Under the pieces are notes generated by a model. The model did no database searches. It saw nothing but the letters and a program-made list of their open reading frames with translations, and had not been told where the DNA came from. 18,621 nt of DNA from an uncultured Bacteroidota bacterium (GTDB taxonomy: Bacteria; Bacteroidota; Bacteroidia; Chitinophagales; Chitinophagaceae), in assembly GCA_903944755.1 (NCBI GenBank), contig CAJATB010000156.1, forward strand, positions 1 to 18,621. The letters run 5' to 3'. Shown here in pieces: positions 14,325 to 18,621 of this stretch; position 1 is the first letter of the stretch, and each line of letters opens with the position of its first letter. The translations under genes were made by a program, and so were the position numbers.

Positions 14325-14343
14325 AACAGTGGGTTGTTAAAAT

Positions 14344-17202
14344 TTATACATAGGAAGAAACTGGCTCGCAAGTGCAAATTAAATTTCTGTCTCCGTAGGT
14401 ATTATTTACTCTAGCAACGCTAGGCCAAAATTTATTTTGTTGAACATAAGGCAGTGGAAAAGCTGCTTTTTGTCTTGAATAGCTATGGTTCCATTCGTCT
14501 GCACAAATTACACTTTGTGTATGTGGTGCATTTTTTAATGGGTTGTCTGTTTTATCCAATTGTCCATGCTCAATAGCTGTTATTTCTTCATGTATACCAA
14601 TTAAGGCATCGCAAAAGCGGTCAAGTTCTCCCTTGTCCTCACTTTCAGTAGGCTCGATCATTATGGTGCCGGCTACAGGAAAACTTACCGTAGGCGCATG
14701 GAAACCATAATCAATCAAACGCTTTGCTACATCTTCTGCTTCTATACCAGCACTTGCTTTAAATGGACGCAAGTCAATAATAAATTCATGTGCACAAGTG
14801 CCATTTTTACCTGCATATAAAATTGTGTAATTTTTTTCTAGTCTTGCTCTCATGTAGTTTGCATTCATAATTGCATAAGCTGTTGACAAGGTTAATCCAG
14901 TTGCGCCTAACATTTTAATATAAGCATAGCTAATTAATAAAATGCTAGCTGAACCTATTGGTGCCGCGCTCACTGCGTTCGCGCCATTTCCGTTGTAGCT
15001 ATGTCCTGGCAAGAAAGGGGCTAATTTATCGTTAACACAAATAGGGCCCATGCCAGGTCCACCACCACCATGTGGAATGGCGAAAGTTTTGTGCAAATTT
15101 AAATGACAAACATCTGCGCCAATATTACCCGGACTAGTTAAGCCAACTTGTGCATTCATGTTGGCACCATCCATATAAACCAATCCACCTAATTCGTGTA
15201 TAGTATTACAAATGTCAATGATTGTTTCTTCAAACACACCATGTGTAGAAGGATACGTAACCATTAGGCCACCTAGGTTGTCTTTATGTTCAGTTGCTTT
15301 TGCTTTTAAGTCGGATACGTCAATATTGCCTGCAGCGTCGCATGCCACAACAACTACTTTAAATCCTGCCATTACAGCGCTTGCTGGGTTAGTGCCATGT
15401 GCACTAATTGGAATTAAAACAATATTCCTGTTCGTTTGCTTGTTATGTGCATGATAAGAACGAATAGTTAGTAAGCCTGCATATTCGCCCTGTGCGCCAC
15501 TATTGGGTTGTAAACTACAAGCAGTAAAGCCAGTAGTTTGACAAAGGTAGGCACTTAATTCTTTAGCTAATTCCTGATACCCTAAAGTTTGGCTACTTGG
15601 TGCAAATGGATGCATGCCGCCAAATTCAGGCCAGCTTACTGGTATCATTTCGGTAGCTGCATTTAGTTTCATTGTACAACTTCCTAAGCTAATCATACTT
15701 GTGTTTAATGACAAGTCTTTATTTTCTAATTGTTTAATATAGCGCATCATTTGTGTTTCGCTATGGTGTAAATTAAAAACAGGATGTTGTAAATAACTTG
15801 AAGTACGTACTAATTCATTTGGGAAATTTGCATTTTTCACTGCTGCATTCAAGGGGGTTGCTTTTTTCCCTGTAAGTTGTTCAAACAAGCTAACCACTGC
15901 ATGGATATCATTAAGGGTAGTGGTTTCGTCCACTGTCATTCCAACGCTGCCATCCGCAAAGTAGTGAAAATTAACATCGTGATTTACGGCTAATTTTTTC
16001 AAATTCGAAGTGTCAATATCTTTCACCAGCAAAGTGTCAAAGTAAAATTCATTTACTTGGTTAATACCTAGTGACTGTAATTGTTGGTCAATACTTTGAG
16101 CATGATTATGAATGGTATCAGCTATCTTTTTTAAACCAACAGGTCCGTGGTATACTGCATACATAGCTGCCATGTTGGCTAACAATGCTTGGGCAGTACA
16201 AATATTTGAAGTTGCTTTTTCTCTTTTAATATGTTGCTCGCGTGTTTGCAAGGCCATTCTCAAGGCGCGGTTTCCTTGTGCATCTAAACTCACTCCAATA
16301 AGCCTTCCTGGCATTCCTCTTTTGAATTCGTCTTTAGTTGCAAAGTAGGCTGCGTGAGGCCCTCCAAAACCCATTGGCACGCCTAGGCGTTGTGTGTTGC
16401 CAACCGCAACATCCGCATTCAATTCTGCTGGGCTCTTTAATAAAGTAAGGGATAGAATATCTGCAATTAAAATTACTAAGCCACCCGCTTGGTGTACTTT
16501 TTCAATAAAGTTGGAATAGTCTTCAATACTTCCTTTGTTATTTGGGTATTGAAGTATTGCGCCAAAGTAAGTACCATCAAAAGTTGCTTGTTGGTAATCG
16601 CCTTCAACTAATTGTATGCCTATTGGATTAGCACGTGTAGCTAAAACATCTTTTGTTTGTGTAAATATAGCACTATCAACAAATAGTTTTGGATGTGTTA
16701 CGGTGTCTCCTTTATTCACATGATTAAATAGCATAGCCATTGCTTCTGCTGCTGCAGTAGCTTCGTCTAACAAAGAGGCATTTGAAATAGCCATACCTGT
16801 TAGGTCGGTAATCATTGTTTGGAAATTTAATAAACTTTCCAAACGGCCTTGTGCTATTTCAGCTTGGTAAGGAGTATACTGCGTATACCAGCCTGGGTTT
16901 TCAAAAACATTCCTAAGTATTACACTTGGCGTGATAGTGCCATAGTAACCTTGCCCAATAAAATTTTTTGCCAATTTATTTTTAGCGCCAATATTTTTCA
17001 GCGATTGTAGCATTTCAAACTCACTTAACCCTTCTGGTATATTCATTGGCTTTTTCAAACGAATAGTTGACGGGATAGTTTTTTCGATTAACTCATCCAA
17101 TGTTTTTAAGCCAATTGCTGTCAACATTTTTTCTGTATCAGCTTCATTTGGTCCAATATGCCTTTTGATAAATTCTGCGCCACTTGTATTCAATTGCATC
17201 AT
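14344..17202 (-). CDS. gcvP: Glycine dehydrogenase (decarboxylating), P protein of glycine cleavage
   Basis: GcvP decarboxylates glycine with pyridoxal phosphate and passes the aminomethyl group to the lipoyl arm of GcvH, feeding one-carbon units to tetrahydrofolate. The 952 residues are the full-length single-chain form, with the two halves that are separate subunits in many Gram-positives fused. The N-terminal half starts with FIKRHIGPNEADTEKML and contains PYQAEIAQGRLESLLNFQ and GGPHAAYFA. The catalytic half contains SLGSCTMKLNA, then ISAHGTNPASAVMAG, and the PLP-binding Lys705 in LNLHKTFAIPHGGGGPG. Two Met codons start the frame; either could be used. gcvT and gcvH are not in the window. 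A perfect TATCTTTG promoter box lies 22 bases upstream, and the short leader leaves no room for a glycine riboswitch. Confidence 0.97.
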   Translation of the reverse strand: MMQLNTSGAEFIKRHIGPNEADTEKMLTAIGLKTLDELIEKTIPSTIRLKKPMNIPEGLSEFEMLQSLKNIGAKNKLAKNFIGQGYYGTITPSVILRNVFENPGWYTQYTPYQAEIAQGRLESLLNFQTMITDLTGMAISNASLLDEATAAAEAMAMLFNHVNKGDTVTHPKLFVDSAIFTQTKDVLATRANPIGIQLVEGDYQQATFDGTYFGAILQYPNNKGSIEDYSNFIEKVHQAGGLVILIADILSLTLLKSPAELNADVAVGNTQRLGVPMGFGGPHAAYFATKDEFKRGMPGRLIGVSLDAQGNRALRMALQTREQHIKREKATSNICTAQALLANMAAMYAVYHGPVGLKKIADTIHNHAQSIDQQLQSLGINQVNEFYFDTLLVKDIDTSNLKKLAVNHDVNFHYFADGSVGMTVDETTTLNDIHAVVSLFEQLTGKKATPLNAAVKNANFPNELVRTSSYLQHPVFNLHHSETQMMRYIKQLENKDLSLNTSMISLGSCTMKLNAATEMIPVSWPEFGGMHPFAPSSQTLGYQELAKELSAYLCQTTGFTACSLQPNSGAQGEYAGLLTIRSYHAHNKQTNRNIVLIPISAHGTNPASAVMAGFKVVVVACDAAGNIDVSDLKAKATEHKDNLGGLMVTYPSTHGVFEETIIDICNTIHELGGLVYMDGANMNAQVGLTSPGNIGADVCHLNLHKTFAIPHGGGGPGMGPICVNDKLAPFLPGHSYNGNGANAVSAAPIGSASILLISYAYIKMLGATGLTLSTAYAIMNANYMRARLEKNYTILYAGKNGTCAHEFIIDLRPFKASAGIEAEDVAKRLIDYGFHAPTVSFPVAGTIMIEPTESEDKGELDRFCDALIGIHEEITAIEHGQLDKTDNPLKNAPHTQSVICADEWNHSYSRQKAAFPLPYVQQNKFWPSVARVNNTYGDRNLICTCEPVSSYV

Positions 17203-17224
17203 AAAAAAGTGTTTTATAGGAGCA

Positions 17225-17232
17225 CAAAGATA
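17225..17232 (-). promoter_or_regulatory. TAnnTTTG promoter box for gcvP
   Basis: The minus strand reads TATCTTTG, a perfect -7 match, 22 bases before the gcvP ATG. The leader would be about 17-19 bases. A 12-bp palindrome lies directly upstream of the box. Confidence 0.62.
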
Positions 17233-17238
17233 CTATAT

Positions 17239-17250
17239 AAACAGCTGTTT
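17239..17250. promoter_or_regulatory. 12-bp palindrome, possible operator at gcvP
   Basis: AAACAGCTGTTT is a perfect palindrome. Its right half, CTGTTT, is repeated at 17252-17257. It occupies the spacer between the gcvP -7 box and its expected -33 position, where a bound dimer would block RNA polymerase. No regulator is identified, so operator function is inference. Confidence 0.4.
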
Positions 17251-17280
17251 TCTGTTTAAGGTACTATTGGTGGGGAAAGC

Positions 17281-17311
17281 TTGTGGATGATTATTAAAAG
17301 GTTTATATTTG
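17281..17311 (+). promoter_or_regulatory. Promoter for the YkgJ-family gene
   Basis: TTG at 17281-17283 and TATATTTG at 17304-17311 are separated by 20 bases, close to the Bacteroidota -33/-7 arrangement. The ATG at 17321 follows nine bases after the box. This is the best two-element promoter match in the window. Confidence 0.6.
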
Positions 17312-17320
17312 TCGTCTATT

Positions 17321-17803
17321 ATGGACGAATCTGTTGAACATTTATACGAAACCCCGACCCCCGAGGTGCTTAAGAAGTTCCAAAACTTCCTAAAAAGGGT
17401 AGACAAGAAGACGATGCTAAGGCAATTGCCAGATTTGCATGATGCTGCGTTTGACAAAATTAACTGCCTTGAATGCGCACGTTGTTGTAAAAGCTATTCC
17501 CCAAGGTTTAAGATGCCTGATATAAAAAGGATTAGTAAGGTTATGGGCATGAAAGAAACAGCGTTTATTGATACTTACTTAACCATGGATAATGATGGCG
17601 ATTATGTAGCCAATGAAAAACCTTGTCCTTTTTTAGGGAATGACAATGCATGCAGTATTTACGAAGACAGGCCTACTGATTGTCAACGTTTCCCTTATAC
17701 CGATGAAGATGTATTTTTTAAGAAAATACCCATTACAATGAAAAATGCAGAATTCTGCCCAGCCGTGCATGACGTAATGATTGCATTATTATCGAAGGGT
17801 TAA
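17321..17803 (+). CDS. YkgJ-family cysteine cluster protein
   Basis: This 160-residue cytoplasmic protein belongs to the YkgJ (CxxCxxCC) family, thought to bind a metal ion or Fe-S cluster; no reaction is established. Eight cysteines are visible: Cys49, Cys52, Cys55 and Cys56 in CLECARCC, then Cys102 in KPCPFL, Cys111 in ACSIYEDRP, Cys121 in DCQRFPY, and Cys146 in EFCPAV. The signature CSIYEDRPTDCQRFP is typical of the family. An in-frame TTG at 17309 would overlap the promoter box, so I take the ATG at 17321. The stop codon shares a TTAA with the stop of the convergent MFS gene. The gene is divergent from gcvP, and no functional partner is evident. Confidence 0.92.
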   Translation: MDESVEHLYETPTPEVLKKFQNFLKRVDKKTMLRQLPDLHDAAFDKINCLECARCCKSYSPRFKMPDIKRISKVMGMKETAFIDTYLTMDNDGDYVANEKPCPFLGNDNACSIYEDRPTDCQRFPYTDEDVFFKKIPITMKNAEFCPAVHDVMIALLSKG

Positions 17804-18621
17804 TATTCCATTTTTCTAAGGCTTGGCGCTTTGAACCAAGTGGCAATCACTACTAGTATTGTCATGGTGCCTCCAAAAACAACCGAAGGAATTACGCCAA
17901 ATGCCCTGGCTGCTAAACCACTTTCAAATTGGCCCAATTCGTTACTACTGTTAATAAACATGGAGTTAACACTCATTACCCTTCCTCGCATGTGGTCGGG
18001 TGTTTTTAATTGAACAATGGTGCCTCTTACAACCATACTAAAGCCATCTAAAACACCGCTCATTACAAGTGCCGCAAACGACAACCAGAACATTTTAGAA
18101 AGGGCAAATAATATAATACAAACTCCAAATCCGCCAACTGCGAGAAGTAATTTTTTTCCTTGGTTTTTACGTGCAGGAAATAAAGTAATAATTAGTATAA
18201 CTAGCATAGCACCAATATCAGCCCCCGCATTTAACCAGCCAAAGCCTATAGGCCCCACTTTTAGAATATCCTTTGCAAACACAGGTATCATAGCCACAGC
18301 TCCCCCAAACAGCACGGCAAATAAGTCTAGCGAAAGGGCGCCCAATAATTCTTTACTCCTAAATACAAATCGCAATCCTTCTTTCACACTTTCCATTGTT
18401 TTTTGATCAACAATATTGGCGTGGGGTGGTTGTGGTTTAATTTTAGAGATAAAAAAGTAACCAATTGCAACTAAGCTGAGCACTACTATTAAGGAGCCAG
18501 TATGTCCGAATCCCGCAATAATAAAGCCTACTATGGAGTGACCTAAAATAGAGGCAGTTAACCAAATGCCTTGGCTCCAGGTGGTAGCATTTTGTAATAA
18601 TTCTTTTGGCATAATAGCTCC
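17800..18621 (-). CDS. MFS transporter, C-terminal part (5' end outside the window)
   Basis: The visible part is 273 codons of a Major Facilitator Superfamily permease of the EntS/DHA3-like type, with about 8 hydrophobic segments. It begins inside the protein: the codons before the first Met (Gly-Ala-Ile-Met-Pro) continue open to the edge, and a VPKELLQNA-like segment normally lies about a third of the way into these proteins. Other landmarks are WLTASILGHSIVGF, FGWLNAGADIGAM, the motif-A-like repeat MRGRVMSVNSMF, and a short cytoplasmic C-terminus LRKMEY. Such proteins usually export drugs or small molecules, but the substrate cannot be told. The reading frame is intact, so the truncation is due to the window only. 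The 3' end overlaps the YkgJ-type gene by 4 bases. Confidence 0.88.
   Translation of the reverse strand, partial: GAIMPKELLQNATTWSQGIWLTASILGHSIVGFIIAGFGHTGSLIVVLSLVAIGYFFISKIKPQPPHANIVDQKTMESVKEGLRFVFRSKELLGALSLDLFAVLFGGAVAMIPVFAKDILKVGPIGFGWLNAGADIGAMLVILIITLFPARKNQGKKLLLAVGGFGVCIILFALSKMFWLSFAALVMSGVLDGFSMVVRGTIVQLKTPDHMRGRVMSVNSMFINSSNELGQFESGLAARAFGVIPSVVFGGTMTILVVIATWFKAPSLRKMEY

Noticed and set aside
17203..17224. Glycine riboswitch in the gcvP leader
   Set aside because: The predicted leader is under 25 bases, far too short for a glycine aptamer, and no aptamer-like helices are seen farther upstream.
17309..17320. TTG start for the YkgJ-type gene at 17309
   Set aside because: The codon overlaps the TATATTTG promoter box, and an ATG follows four codons later.
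18017..18406. 129-codon plus-strand open frame opposite the MFS gene
   Set aside because: It is antisense to conserved transmembrane coding sequence, and its Asn/Thr/Pro/Ser-rich product has no recognisable motif.
1..18621. Mobile element, prophage, CRISPR or defence system
   Set aside because: No transposase, integrase, terminal inverted repeats, spaced repeats or nuclease/helicase clusters are visible. The single HTH gene is not accompanied by any phage gene.

Overview
The window looks like ordinary chromosomal core DNA from a member of the Bacteroidota, most likely the Chitinophagaceae or a close relative (family assignment is inference). The reasons are: AT-rich DNA; genes packed tightly on both strands; repeated TAnnTTTG promoter boxes of the Bacteroidota primary sigma factor type close to start codons; little sign of Shine-Dalgarno sequences; a long IspH with an N-terminal extension; a single-chain glycine dehydrogenase (GcvP); and an Mrp protein without the usual CxxC motif. 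I see no rRNA, tRNA, CRISPR array, insertion sequence, integrase, toxin-antitoxin pair or defence island. No gap between genes exceeds about 170 bases; the longest (8514-8677, 11685-11805, 13735-13851, 17203-17320) hold promoters or small repeats.

Layout. 24-1465 (+): a secreted Lys-rich protein with a double-psi beta-barrel, followed 8 bases later by a lipoprotein fusing rhodanese and thioredoxin domains. 1492-2418 (-): fmt, divergent from a SlyD-like FKBP prolyl isomerase at 2497-2949 (+), which ends in a strong terminator. 3070-5435 (+): tripeptidase pepT, then an exbB-exbD proton-channel pair. 5453-6322 (-): prmC, divergent from a YigZ/IMPACT protein at 6392-7003 (+). 7010-8513 (-): a two-gene unit of a secreted carboxypeptidase-regulatory-like (CarboxypepD_reg-like) domain protein and a 3-hydroxybutyryl-CoA dehydrogenase. 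8678-10462 (+): mrp-cmk. 10452-11684 (-): ispH, overlapping cmk tail to tail by 11 bases and divergent from an ABC-F protein at 11806-13734 (+). 13852-14271 (+): a small helix-turn-helix protein with a coiled-coil tail, closed by a bidirectional terminator. 14344-17202 (-): gcvP. 17321-17803 (+): a YkgJ-type cysteine-cluster protein. 17800-18621 (-): an MFS transporter cut off by the window edge.

The genes are mostly housekeeping: translation initiation and termination (fmt, prmC, ABC-F), protein folding (FKBP), Fe-S delivery (mrp) and an Fe-S client (ispH), nucleotide metabolism (cmk), one-carbon metabolism (gcvP), peptide breakdown (pepT) and envelope energetics (exbB/exbD). They do not form one dedicated pathway, and I find no convincing new multi-gene system.

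The most interesting signals are regulatory. At four genes a TAnnTTTG-type box ends exactly four bases before the ATG, suggesting leaderless mRNAs. A 9-bp inverted repeat contains the promoter boxes between fmt and the FKBP gene. A 12-bp palindrome lies between the gcvP promoter elements. Paired 8-bp direct repeats precede the HTH gene. Several start codons were moved inward from the longest open frame using family length and promoter position (yigZ 6392, hbd 7855, mrp 8678, ykgJ 17321).
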